From UBA4466 sp963925035 (GTDB lineage Bacteria > Bacteroidota > Bacteroidia > Flavobacteriales_D > Crocinitomicaceae), in the NCBI GenBank assembly GCA_963925035.1, contig CAWUSK010000014.1:1-39266 (forward strand): a DNA stretch of 39,266 nucleotides. Reading direction: 5' to 3'. Shown here in pieces: positions 7,967 through 16,794 of this stretch (the first letter of the stretch is position 1; every line of letters starts with the position of its first letter). The translations under genes were made by a program, and so were the position numbers. The notes beneath the pieces are model-generated. The model made no database searches. It was not told the DNA's origin and was given only the letters and a program-made list of their open reading frames with translations.

Positions 7967-9403
7967 TTGCAACAGAAATTATTCAAAATATCATCTTTCG
8001 TTTTTGGAGCAATCATGTTCCTTAGCGCTTGCGTTATGCAAAATGAAAAAGACGATGAAACGTTCGAGCGCCCAAGTGTCAATATCGATTTACCAGAAAT
8101 ATTGCAAAAAGGAAAACTTACCATTTTAACTGAAAACAGTTCTACCTCTTATTTTATCTACAAAGGGAAAAAAATGGGGTTTGAATATGAAATCCTAAAA
8201 TTGTTTGCCGAAGAAATAGGGATTGAACTTGAAATAAAAGTCGTTCAGAACTTAGACAGCTTAATTGTGATGCTCAACCGAGGTGAAGGTGATTTAATTG
8301 CGTGTAATTATACTGTAACTCGCGAGCGTAACAAAGTTATTAGTTTTTCAACTCCATTTCTGCAGTCTCAACAAGTACTCGTGCAGCGTAAACCGCAAGG
8401 CTGGGAAAAAATGAAAGAAGAGGAATGGAAAGCATTGTTGCTCAACAATCCTGTTCAATTAGCAAAGAAAAATGTGCAAGTTTGGCAAAACTCAAGCTAC
8501 TACGAACGATTAGTGCACTTGCAGGAAGAAATTGGAGATACCATTTACTTTGAAGGTTTGCAAGGAAATGTAGGCGGAGAAGAATTAATTGAACTGGTTT
8601 CTGACGGAATTATCGATTACACAATCACAGAGGACAATGTTGCCAAAGTAAACGAACAATTTTTTGACAATTTATACACCGGTCTTGAACTCTCTGTTGA
8701 GCAGAAACTGGCCTTTGGCATTCGAAAATCAAGTCATTTGTTAAAAGTGAAATTAGACGAATGGCTAATCGACTTCATGGAGAAATCGACCTATAAGTAC
8801 ATTAAAAAGAAATACTTCGAATCACCTAAATTCTCTCAAAAAGCGCGAAAAGATTATACGAGTTTGAACGGAAAATCAATTTCTCAATTCGATGCATTCT
8901 TCAAGAAAGCCGGAGTAAAAAGTGGATGGGACTGGAGACTTTTGGCAGCAGTTTCATACCAAGAGTCGAAATTCAATCCAAACGCCCTGTCCTTTGGTGG
9001 TGCTTACGGAATGATGCAATTCATGCCTAATACAGGGCCACATTATGGCGTTTATCCCGATTCTCCTCCCGAAGAACAAATTATGGGTGGTGCAAAAAAA
9101 TTAATGGCTGATGAAAAATTCTGGACGGATGTACCCGATGAATTAGAACGTAAAAAATTCGCAATGGCTTCATACAACGCTGGTCGTGGGCATATAAAAG
9201 ACGCACAGCGTCTAGCAAAAAAACACGGATTAAATCCGCATGTCTGGGATGACAACGTAGAAAAAATGTTATTAAACCTTTCCAAACAGGAATATTACCA
9301 AGACGAAGCAGTACGACATGGAATGATGCGAAGTAAAATTACTTATCGTTATATCAATGAAGTAATGATAAGATACTTTGAATGGGTTGCTGTCTATCAA
9401 TGA
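7967..9403 (+). CDS. MltF-like membrane-bound lytic murein transglycosylase
   Basis: A 478-residue lipoprotein that should cleave peptidoglycan glycan strands. The signal peptide ends in the lipobox LSAC (Cys22). Residues 45-290 form a periplasmic solute-binding (SBP_bac_3) domain, and residues 305-440 the SLT domain, with catalytic Glu333 in SYQESKFNP, then GAYGMMQFMP (345-354) and ASYNAGRGHI. This two-domain order is that of E. coli MltF. The start is TTG 7967: an in-frame TAG at 7949-7951 rules out longer forms and the next ATG would delete the signal peptide. The TTG is part of TACATTTTG, which itself resembles a -7 box. Its 3' end overlaps the miaA start by 26 bases. Confidence 0.92.
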   Translation: MQQKLFKISSFVFGAIMFLSACVMQNEKDDETFERPSVNIDLPEILQKGKLTILTENSSTSYFIYKGKKMGFEYEILKLFAEEIGIELEIKVVQNLDSLIVMLNRGEGDLIACNYTVTRERNKVISFSTPFLQSQQVLVQRKPQGWEKMKEEEWKALLLNNPVQLAKKNVQVWQNSSYYERLVHLQEEIGDTIYFEGLQGNVGGEELIELVSDGIIDYTITEDNVAKVNEQFFDNLYTGLELSVEQKLAFGIRKSSHLLKVKLDEWLIDFMEKSTYKYIKKKYFESPKFSQKARKDYTSLNGKSISQFDAFFKKAGVKSGWDWRLLAAVSYQESKFNPNALSFGGAYGMMQFMPNTGPHYGVYPDSPPEEQIMGGAKKLMADEKFWTDVPDELERKKFAMASYNAGRGHIKDAQRLAKKHGLNPHVWDDNVEKMLLNLSKQEYYQDEAVRHGMMRSKITYRYINEVMIRYFEWVAVYQ

Positions 9404-10337
9404 TAGTAACTATCTTTACCACAAAAAGATCAAATATCTTATTGTCATAGAAGGCCCAACGGCAAGTGGTAAAACTGGTTTAAGCATCGAATTGGCTAAA
9501 CGTTTTAACACGTGTGTTTTTTCTGCAGATTCACGTCAATTTTACAAAGAAATTTCAATTGGAACAGCTAAACCATCTTCAGAGGAACAAGCAGGAATAC
9601 CACATTTCTTTATCGACTCCCATACTTTATCCGATGAAGTGACAGCCGCCCAATATGAAATTGAAGCGCTTGAATTATTGGATAAGGAATTTCAAACAAA
9701 AGACGCTATAATACTCACTGGAGGTTCAGGAATGTTTATCGATGCGCTTTGTATTGGATTAGATCCTATTCCCTCTTCTCCAGAATTAAGAAAAAAAGTT
9801 AACGACGAATTTCTGTCACTTGGACTGGAACCATTGCTCGAAGAATTAAAATCTAAGGATCCTGTTTATTTTGAATTGGTGGACAAACACAACCCAATGA
9901 GAATTATAAGAGCAATCGAAGTGATTAGATTGACAAATAAGACCTTTACCGAATTCCGAGTTGCCTCTCCAAAACAACGTCCATTTGAAGTGCATCGTTT
10001 TGTGATAAACCATCCTCGTGAAAAGTTATACAATAGAATCAATCTGCGCGTTGATGAAATGATGGAGAGTGGTTTATTGGATGAAGTAAAATCTGTTGTT
10101 CAATTCCGTTCCTTAGCTTCCTTAAATACAGTAGGATATAAAGAACTGTTTTATTACATTGATGGAAATTGTACTATTGAGACTGCTGTTGACAAGATTA
10201 AACAAAATACACGCAATTATGCCAAGCGTCAATTAACATGGTTTAAAAAGCATCCCAATACCATTTGGATTGATTACACTGACGTAAATGAAATGGCAGA
10301 ATTGATTCAAAATAAATTTAATTCAAACTGCATTTAA
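9378..10337 (+). CDS. miaA: tRNA dimethylallyltransferase
   Basis: MiaA adds a dimethylallyl group from DMAPP to A37 of tRNAs reading UNN codons. The 319-residue protein has the P-loop GPTASGKTG (26-34), SADSRQFYKEISIGTAKP (about 53-70) and GGSGMFIDAL, all characteristic. The ATG at 9378 gives an N-terminus about 18 residues longer than usual and overlaps the transglycosylase gene. No other ATG lies before the P-loop, so a TTG at 9387 is the only reasonable alternative. The substrate DMAPP is made by IspH, encoded about 6 kb upstream. Confidence 0.94.
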   Translation: MNGLLSINDSNYLYHKKIKYLIVIEGPTASGKTGLSIELAKRFNTCVFSADSRQFYKEISIGTAKPSSEEQAGIPHFFIDSHTLSDEVTAAQYEIEALELLDKEFQTKDAIILTGGSGMFIDALCIGLDPIPSSPELRKKVNDEFLSLGLEPLLEELKSKDPVYFELVDKHNPMRIIRAIEVIRLTNKTFTEFRVASPKQRPFEVHRFVINHPREKLYNRINLRVDEMMESGLLDEVKSVVQFRSLASLNTVGYKELFYYIDGNCTIETAVDKIKQNTRNYAKRQLTWFKKHPNTIWIDYTDVNEMAELIQNKFNSNCI

Positions 10338-10393
10338 ACTATGCGTACATAATTTGGAATGATATTTGAAATGACCTTACCAAACATTCAAAC

Positions 10394-11035
10394 ATGAAAA
10401 TAACTCTCAACAAAGTTCTTCCAACTCCACTTGCTTCTATCGCGCATAGCGAAAAAAGTATTTGGGGTAGTTTCATTGAATTAAACGATGGACAGCGCAT
10501 CATGCTGAACGCATCTAGTGGAAAAGGGAAATCAACTTTCACTACAACAACGATTGGCCTTCGCAATGATTATTCAGGAGAAATTCTTTACGACAATCAA
10601 AACATAGCGGAATATTCACCAAACGAATGGGCAGTAATCCGACAATCAAAAGTGGCGGTTGTATTTCAAGATTTACAATTGTTTCCAAAATTTACAGTGA
10701 AAGAAAATTTACTGATCAAAAACCAGTTGACCAATGTTTATTCTGAAATGCAAATCATTCAAATGATGGAAGAATTAGAAATTGGAGACAAATGGACGCA
10801 AGAATGTGGATTACTGTCAATGGGACAACAACAACGAGTTGCGATTATTCGTGCCTTGATACAGCCATACAGTTGGTTGATTATGGACGAACCTTTTTCG
10901 CATTTGGACATTGAAAATACAGAACGTTGCTTGAACATGATTCACAACAGAACAATAGAACAAAAAGCTGGATTTGTCCTAACAACATTAGGCGAAAACC
11001 ACGGTTATACATTTGATAACGAACTAAACCTCTAG
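10394..11035 (+). CDS. ABC transporter ATP-binding protein, divergent LolD/MacB-like
   Basis: A 213-residue ATPase paired with the FtsX-like permease gene that follows after 2 bases. Present are a Q loop (FQDLQLFP, Gln92), signature LSMGQQQ (141-147) and Walker B WLIMDEP with Glu166. The Walker A is ASSGKGKST (40-48), with Ala in place of the first Gly. The usual switch histidine after Walker B is missing: VLTTLGEN (195-202) has Leu199 where ATH(D/N) is normal, although His203 lies close by. The family moves lipoproteins, drives MacB-type efflux, or acts on cell-wall hydrolases like FtsEX; which applies here is unknown. It may still be an active but atypical ATPase. Confidence 0.85.
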   Translation: MKITLNKVLPTPLASIAHSEKSIWGSFIELNDGQRIMLNASSGKGKSTFTTTTIGLRNDYSGEILYDNQNIAEYSPNEWAVIRQSKVAVVFQDLQLFPKFTVKENLLIKNQLTNVYSEMQIIQMMEELEIGDKWTQECGLLSMGQQQRVAIIRALIQPYSWLIMDEPFSHLDIENTERCLNMIHNRTIEQKAGFVLTTLGENHGYTFDNELNL

Positions 11036-11037
11036 TC

Positions 11038-12219
11038 ATGCTAAACAAACTGCTTTTCAAAAATCAAGACAGAAAGCAACTCATCATCGCGATGATTGGT
11101 GCTTTTATGGGAATTACTTTTCTTATCACTTCTATTCACTATCTAATTAAAGTGAATGAATTCGGAGAAGGAGCCGATATCCTTGGACCTAATACGATAA
11201 TGGTTCAGAAAAAAGTGTCGAATTCAAGTACGCTCAAATTAACGCGCACAGATTTCAGTCAAAAAGAACTTGAAAAAATTAAGTCGGAATCATTCATTCG
11301 CGATGTAAAACCTGTGATTTCAAATAATTTTGACGTCTCTTTCGAAACAAATGATCCAATGGTTCCCCGTTTCAGATCTGATGTCTTTATTCAAACTGTC
11401 GATCCAGAATTTTTAGATGTAAAGGACGTGAATTGGAAATGGAATAAAGACGATGAATTCGTTCCGATCATAATGCCACGAGAGTTTTTAGTCATGCTGA
11501 ACACCTTTATGAGTGCAAGTGGAATCCCACAAGTTTCAGACGATTTGGCAAAGGATATTAAATTCAAATTTACACTTTCCAACGAGGATAACTCTAAAAA
11601 AGAATGGGTGGATGCGCGAATCATTGGATTTACAAATGAAGTCTCTTCCCTGCTCGTTCCAGAATCATTTATGACTTACGGGAACAATAAATTCTCAGAA
11701 GGAAATGAGCAAAAAATCACTCAAATCATGATTTCTGGAGAAGAAAGTGAATTCGGATTAGTAGAAGACTTACTCACAAAGCGTGGATTGGAGTCTAAAA
11801 ATGCGCAAATGGTTGTTGGGCGATTGAAAAGTATGGTAGGAACATTGTTTTTAGTTGTGCTTGGAATCTCTGTAATTGCCGTTTTTGTTTCTGGATTGGT
11901 ACTCATCCAATACATGCAATTGCTAATGTCTCGCAACGCATATGAGGTGAGAACACTTTTGAGAATTGGTTATCCTCCTCAAGAAATAATTCGAAAGTTC
12001 TTTATCAATTTTGTGAAAATCTTTGGAATTGTTGCTGCTTTAGGACTCTCTATATTTTTTGTTTTTAAATATTTCTTAGATGAAATGTTCGAAACAGGAG
12101 GATTGTACATTGACACTGGAATAACATTTGGAAGTCTAGGTGCTTTGGTTTTAGCCTATTTTATTTTTACATTTGCGAGCTATGGAACAGCTAAAAAAGG
12201 CATCTTTAGAGAAATTTAG
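11038..12219 (+). CDS. FtsX/MacB-like ABC permease
   Basis: A 393-residue membrane partner of the preceding ATPase. One membrane helix near the N-terminus (about 15-37) is followed by a roughly 220-residue periplasmic domain, then three helices (about 265-292, 314-336 and 352-376). This four-helix plan is that of MacB/LolC/FtsX-type permeases, which transmit ATP hydrolysis to a periplasmic domain rather than opening a channel. No outer membrane factor or adaptor gene adjoins it. The upstream gene is miaA, so context does not reveal the substrate. Confidence 0.85.
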   Translation: MLNKLLFKNQDRKQLIIAMIGAFMGITFLITSIHYLIKVNEFGEGADILGPNTIMVQKKVSNSSTLKLTRTDFSQKELEKIKSESFIRDVKPVISNNFDVSFETNDPMVPRFRSDVFIQTVDPEFLDVKDVNWKWNKDDEFVPIIMPREFLVMLNTFMSASGIPQVSDDLAKDIKFKFTLSNEDNSKKEWVDARIIGFTNEVSSLLVPESFMTYGNNKFSEGNEQKITQIMISGEESEFGLVEDLLTKRGLESKNAQMVVGRLKSMVGTLFLVVLGISVIAVFVSGLVLIQYMQLLMSRNAYEVRTLLRIGYPPQEIIRKFFINFVKIFGIVAALGLSIFFVFKYFLDEMFETGGLYIDTGITFGSLGALVLAYFIFTFASYGTAKKGIFREI

Positions 12220-12239
12220 ACGTTAAAGAAATGTTAATC

Positions 12240-12269
12240 TTAATTAGAATTTCCATTTTTAATTAGAAT
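12240..12269 (+). repeat. 11-bp direct repeat upstream of the thioredoxin-like gene
   Basis: TTAATTAGAAT occurs at 12240-12250 and again at 12259-12269, with a 19-base period, close to two helical turns. A weak -7-like TACATTTA follows just downstream, before ATG 12302. The placement suits an activator or repressor site, but AT-rich chance repetition is possible. Confidence 0.4.
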
Positions 12270-12301
12270 ACAAATACATTTAAAGAAATAATCAAACACA
12301 T

Positions 12302-13828
12302 ATGAAATTCATATTATTACTTACACTCGTTTTATCATCTTCGGCGGTTTTTTCTCAAAAAATAAGATTTAACATTGATGGCCAGCAAGATACTACCGTT
12401 CATTTAGTGCGCTACCATGGTGCAAAATTGTACTACGCAGATACTGCTGAAATCAAAAAAGGAATCGTTGAATTTAACGGCATCAAGCATAAACCAGGAA
12501 TCTTCGCTCTGTTTCTGCCTGGTCAAAAAATGATGGATTTTATTTATAACAATGAAGAGATTTATATCGAATCTGAACGAGAAGACCTAGTTGGTAAATC
12601 AATAGTCAAGAAATCAGAAGAAAACAAACTCTTTTTAGGATATGTTAAGTTCATCAGCAGTGAACGTCAAAAGGCGATTAAATTGTCTGAACAACGAAAG
12701 GAATTTGATGTTGAGTCTGATCAATACAAAACCATTACGTCCAACATTGATAAAACAACCGAAAACGTAACTGATTATCAAAACAATCTTATCATAAACA
12801 ATCCAAATAAATTGGTTTCGAAGATTGTTAAAATGTCAATGGATGTTGAAATACCTGAAGCTCCAAAAGGCGAAGCGGGAAACATTATTGATTCTAATTT
12901 TAAATTCAATTATTACCGCGCACATTACTTTGACAACATCGATTTCACAGATGATCGTTTGGTCAGAACTCCAGTTTTTGCGAACAAATTAGAAAACTAT
13001 TTTAGCAAAAACATGATGATCCAACATTGGGACACTGTGCTTTATTATGCATTTAAATTGTGTGACCAATTCGACCCTAAATCAGAAGTATATCAATACG
13101 CTATTTCATGGATTACTAGCTCTTATGAGCAGAGTAAAATTATGGGGATGGACAAAGTTTTTGTGATGATGGGAGAACGCTATTACTGTGCACTAGATGA
13201 AACTGGAAAACCTAAAGCGCATTGGATGCCAACCGATAAATTAGCGACATTGTGTGAAAAGGTAGAAACACAAAAGCGATTGGTAATGGGAGCGCAGGCG
13301 CCAAATATTATTCTAAGAGACACAACAGATGTCAATTGGGTAAACCTTTACAATGTGGATGCTGAATACACAATTCTTTATTTCTGGGATCCAGAGTGTG
13401 GACATTGTAAAACAATTACACCTAAGCTTCAAACATTGTATGAAAATAAATTCAAAGAACGAAACGTTGAAATATTTGCAGTGGGAAAAGCAATCGACAA
13501 AGACTTTGAAAAATGGAAAGCATTCATTCGTAAATACAACATGCAATTTATCAATGTTGCAGTAACAAATGCTCTTTACAAAGCTGCATTAGAAGACGCT
13601 AGAATGTTTGTCCCAAAATACACGACGATAGAATCTCTGAATTATCAGCAAACCTACGACATCTTCTCAACTCCTAAAGTTTTCGTTTTGGACAAAGACA
13701 AGAAAATTATTGCAAAGAGTTTAACCATTTCTCAATTAGAAGATATGTTGGACAGACTTCAAGGTGTGAAAAATGCCGAAAAGTTATTTCCACCTGAAGA
13801 TGAAGTTGAAGACGAGCAAATGCATTAA
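12302..13828 (+). CDS. TlpA-like thioredoxin-fold protein with DUF5106-type N-terminus
   Basis: A 508-residue exported thiol-disulfide protein. The signal peptide ends VFSQ (16-19). The N-terminal third resembles DUF4369/DUF5106 modules of Bacteroidota thioredoxin-like proteins, and the middle is helical. The C-terminal thioredoxin domain (about 335-490) has FWDPECGHCK with active-site Cys366 and Cys369, and a cis-Pro segment FSTPKVFVLD. The C-terminus is acidic (PPEDEVEDEQ). It probably works in the periplasm in disulfide reduction or cytochrome maturation; the substrate is not indicated. It has its own leader and is closed by a strong terminator. Confidence 0.87.
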   Translation: MKFILLLTLVLSSSAVFSQKIRFNIDGQQDTTVHLVRYHGAKLYYADTAEIKKGIVEFNGIKHKPGIFALFLPGQKMMDFIYNNEEIYIESEREDLVGKSIVKKSEENKLFLGYVKFISSERQKAIKLSEQRKEFDVESDQYKTITSNIDKTTENVTDYQNNLIINNPNKLVSKIVKMSMDVEIPEAPKGEAGNIIDSNFKFNYYRAHYFDNIDFTDDRLVRTPVFANKLENYFSKNMMIQHWDTVLYYAFKLCDQFDPKSEVYQYAISWITSSYEQSKIMGMDKVFVMMGERYYCALDETGKPKAHWMPTDKLATLCEKVETQKRLVMGAQAPNIILRDTTDVNWVNLYNVDAEYTILYFWDPECGHCKTITPKLQTLYENKFKERNVEIFAVGKAIDKDFEKWKAFIRKYNMQFINVAVTNALYKAALEDARMFVPKYTTIESLNYQQTYDIFSTPKVFVLDKDKKIIAKSLTISQLEDMLDRLQGVKNAEKLFPPEDEVEDEQMH

Positions 13829-13852
13829 CATACTAAATCCGTTTAGTTAGTA

Positions 13853-13882
13853 GAAAAGCGCCAATCGGCGCTTTTCTTGTTT
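13853..13882 (+). terminator. intrinsic terminator after the thioredoxin-like gene
   Basis: GAAAAGCGCC (13853-13862) pairs perfectly with GGCGCTTTTC (13867-13876) across a 4-base loop, followed by a T-rich tail. Confidence 0.88.
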
Positions 13883-13925
13883 ATAACTTAATGTTTTGGT
13901 TACATGGAAATAGTTTCAATTGATG

Positions 13926-13933
13926 TATTTTTG
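13926..13933 (+). promoter_or_regulatory. -7 box upstream of the CDSxIT-repeat protein gene
   Basis: TATTTTTG matches TAnnTTTG. The nearest upstream TTG (13896-13898) is 27 bases away, longer than usual. The predicted start of transcription near 13940 leaves about 20 bases of leader before ATG 13959. Confidence 0.5.
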
Positions 13934-13958
13934 TGACATAATTCTTAAAAAAAATATT

Positions 13959-16733
13959 ATGAAGTATTTATTATTTTCTTTTCTTTTCATTTCATTTATT
14001 GGGTTATCTCAAGGAAATGAAGATTTCACTCTTTCAAATACAACTGCAACCTACGCGGATGGAAGTTTTGTTGGAAATGGTTCTGTAACTTGGAACTACG
14101 GACATTCAAGAAACCAGGATATCTATCCAATAACAGGTAATGGATTAATGTTAAGAAGAGCTTCTGACAGTTATCTAGAAGTTACATTAACTGGTGTTGG
14201 TAACTTTTCATTTGATTATAGAAAAGCTTTTACTGGCGGTGGTACAGATCGTCAATTAGAATTGCTTGTTAATGGAACTTCTGTCGCAACAACTCCAGTT
14301 TTTGGGAACATTGCTGGAGATGATCCAACAGTAGGCAATCTCAATTACGACATAAATAATGCTGGAACAGTTACTATTAGAATAAAAAACGTCGGAACTA
14401 CTACAACAAATCGCCAAGCAGTTGTTGATAATATTATTTGGACAGCATTTACTCCAACTTGTGACACTTATTCTACTCCTTCAATTTCTGCGTGTGAAAC
14501 TTATACTTCACCATCAGGATTGTACACATGGACAACTTCAAATACCTACAATGATACAATTCCAAATGCAGCCTTGTGTGATAGTATTATAACAATTGAT
14601 TTAACAATCAATCAACCAGAAGCAGTAAGTGCTTCAGCTTCGATCTGTACAGGTCAAACGTATATTTTTGGAACTCAAACTTTAAATGATACTGATGCTG
14701 GAATTCATACAGAAGTGTTTTCCAATATGAACACCTGTGATTCTACTGTAACTCTAACACTATCTGTTGTTACAGGATATACAGAATCTGCAGCAGCTAC
14801 CATTTGTGAAGGTGAGACTTATATTTTTGGATTACAAAACATAACATCAGAAGCAGGAAATCCTTATACCGAATCTTTCACTTCAATTGGAGGATGTGAT
14901 TCCACTGTAACTTTAACATTAACTGTCATTTCAAGAACCTATGAAACAATAGCTGTAACAGAATGTGACAGTTATACTTCGCCTTCTGGCAATTATACAT
15001 GGACAGTGTCTAACACATACAATGATACAATTCCAAACACAATGATGTGCGACAGTGTAATAACAATCAACTTAACAATTAACAACTCAACTACTGCATC
15101 AATTTCGGAAACAGTTTGTGGATCGTATGACTTTTTGGGAACAATATTGACCTCAACAGGAGTGTACGTAGAAACAATTCAGAATACAATGATGTGTGAT
15201 AGTGTAATTACTTTAACATTGGATGTTACTCCATTGCCGAACGCACCACTGACTTCAACAGATTCTGCTTATTGTGAAAATGATGTTTTGGCAGATATGA
15301 CAGTTACATCTGGCAGTGAATTTGGAGAATTAATAATTGCAGGAATTGCAGATGGTCCACTTCCTGGAGGTTTACCTAAAGTGGTTGAGTTTTATGCAAT
15401 CCAAAATATAACTGATTTAAGTGTATTTGGTTTTGGTTCTGCATCTAACGGCGGCGGAACCGATGGTGAAGAGTTTACATTCCCTGCAATTTCATTGACA
15501 GCTGGAGATCACTATTACGTTTCTACCGACAGTGTTAACTTTGAATCTTTCTACGGTTTTAATCCAAATTACTCAGAAGGAACAGCTTCAAACAACAACG
15601 GAGATGATGCAATTGAATTGTTTAAAAATGGTGTTGTTATCGATGTATTTGGAGAAATTGATGTTGATGGAACTGGAACACCTTGGGAATACCTAGACGG
15701 TTGGGCTTACCGAAATTCAAATTCAGCACCAAATGGTGGAGTTTTTAATATTTCTGAATGGACTTTTAGTGGTACGAATCAATTAGAAGGAGGAGTAACA
15801 AACGCTGCATGTGCTGTCCCTTTTCCAATTGCAACAATGTCAGTTACTATACCTACAGGTGCTTTTACGTGGTATTCTGATGCGACGTTAATGACACAAA
15901 TTGGAACCGGTGCCAGTCAATCACCTACTATAATAAATGGTGCAACGAACTACTATGTAACTGAAACATTCTTAGGTACAACTTCATGTGAAAGTGCTTC
16001 ATCGATGGTTACAATCACTATTAACACTAACCCAACGAATGTAACATTTGCAGCTTTAAACGATATCTGTGAAGGCGCATCTAACTATACTTTAGTTGAA
16101 GGTGCTCCAGTGGGAGGAACGTATTCTGGAACTGGTGTTACTGCAGGTACTTTTAACCCTGCAACTGCTGGCGCTGGAATTGAAACATTGACTTACACTT
16201 TTACAGATGGTAATAACTGTTCTGCAGACGCAACACAATCAATTACTGTTAACGCTGCTCCAACAGCCACATTAGCTGCATTTTCAACTGTGTGTGTTTA
16301 CAATCCTTCAATGGCCTTGACAGGTGGTGCTCCAGCAGGAGGAACATATTCTGGACCTGGTGTTACAGGTGGTGATTTTGACCCAGCAACTGCAGGAAAT
16401 GGAACGCATACAATTACTTACACCTATACAGATGGAAACAATTGTGAAGGAACAGCTGCTAATTCAATAACAGTTGATGGATGTGCAGGAATTGATGAAA
16501 CAAACGTAATTGGATTAACTATATACCCTAATCCAACAAACGGAATGATTACAATTCAATTTGAAGGTAATACAGGAACTATTTCTATCGTTGACCTTAC
16601 AGGGAAAACTTTAAATAAAACTGCCATTCAGTCAAATGAAACAATTGACATTTCGAACTTAAATGCTGGAACGTATTTCGTAAATGTTGATGTGAACGGT
16701 TTAATTTCAACTGAACGTGTGATTGTAAAATAA
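13959..16733 (+). CDS. T9SS-exported cell-surface repeat protein with lamin-tail-like domain
   Basis: A 924-residue secreted protein. ATG 13959 begins the signal peptide (MKYLLFSFLFISFIGLSQ) and is preferred over ATG 13920, which lies before the -7 box. After an N-terminal beta domain come four or five repeats of about 40 residues ending CDSxxTxxLTx, two of them nearly identical (179-218 and 336-375). Residues about 450-620 look like a lamin-tail domain (VVEFYAIQN, GDDAIELFKNG). Two tandem GAPxGGTYSGxGVT modules (about 705-845) precede a type A T9SS sorting domain starting IYPNPTNG. Likely a surface adhesin or matrix protein. The paired cysteines of each repeat may form disulfides. No enzyme motif is visible. 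Confidence 0.85.
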   Translation: MKYLLFSFLFISFIGLSQGNEDFTLSNTTATYADGSFVGNGSVTWNYGHSRNQDIYPITGNGLMLRRASDSYLEVTLTGVGNFSFDYRKAFTGGGTDRQLELLVNGTSVATTPVFGNIAGDDPTVGNLNYDINNAGTVTIRIKNVGTTTTNRQAVVDNIIWTAFTPTCDTYSTPSISACETYTSPSGLYTWTTSNTYNDTIPNAALCDSIITIDLTINQPEAVSASASICTGQTYIFGTQTLNDTDAGIHTEVFSNMNTCDSTVTLTLSVVTGYTESAAATICEGETYIFGLQNITSEAGNPYTESFTSIGGCDSTVTLTLTVISRTYETIAVTECDSYTSPSGNYTWTVSNTYNDTIPNTMMCDSVITINLTINNSTTASISETVCGSYDFLGTILTSTGVYVETIQNTMMCDSVITLTLDVTPLPNAPLTSTDSAYCENDVLADMTVTSGSEFGELIIAGIADGPLPGGLPKVVEFYAIQNITDLSVFGFGSASNGGGTDGEEFTFPAISLTAGDHYYVSTDSVNFESFYGFNPNYSEGTASNNNGDDAIELFKNGVVIDVFGEIDVDGTGTPWEYLDGWAYRNSNSAPNGGVFNISEWTFSGTNQLEGGVTNAACAVPFPIATMSVTIPTGAFTWYSDATLMTQIGTGASQSPTIINGATNYYVTETFLGTTSCESASSMVTITINTNPTNVTFAALNDICEGASNYTLVEGAPVGGTYSGTGVTAGTFNPATAGAGIETLTYTFTDGNNCSADATQSITVNAAPTATLAAFSTVCVYNPSMALTGGAPAGGTYSGPGVTGGDFDPATAGNGTHTITYTYTDGNNCEGTAANSITVDGCAGIDETNVIGLTIYPNPTNGMITIQFEGNTGTISIVDLTGKTLNKTAIQSNETIDISNLNAGTYFVNVDVNGLISTERVIVK
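14493..15083 (+). repeat. two near-identical 40-residue coding repeats
   Basis: Copies at 14493-14612 and 14964-15083 both encode C-x-(S/T)-YTSPSG-x-YTWT-x-SNTYNDTIPN followed by CDSxITI. DNA identity is high too, for example ATACAATGATACAATTCC occurs in both. Diverged copies of the CDSxxT unit lie between and after them. Such units could recombine and change the repeat number. Confidence 0.75.
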
Positions 16734-16751
16734 GTGCACTTAACTATTCTT

Positions 16752-16785
16752 AAAACTGCTCGTCATTGACGAGCAGTTTTTTTTG
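16752..16785. terminator. bidirectional terminator between converging genes
   Basis: AAAACTGCTCGTC (16752-16764) and GACGAGCAGTTTT (16768-16780) form a perfect 13-bp stem with a 3-base loop. Eight T follow on the plus strand and a short T run on the minus strand, so it can end both the repeat-protein gene and ctlX. Confidence 0.92.
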
Positions 16786-16794
16786 TGCAAAATA

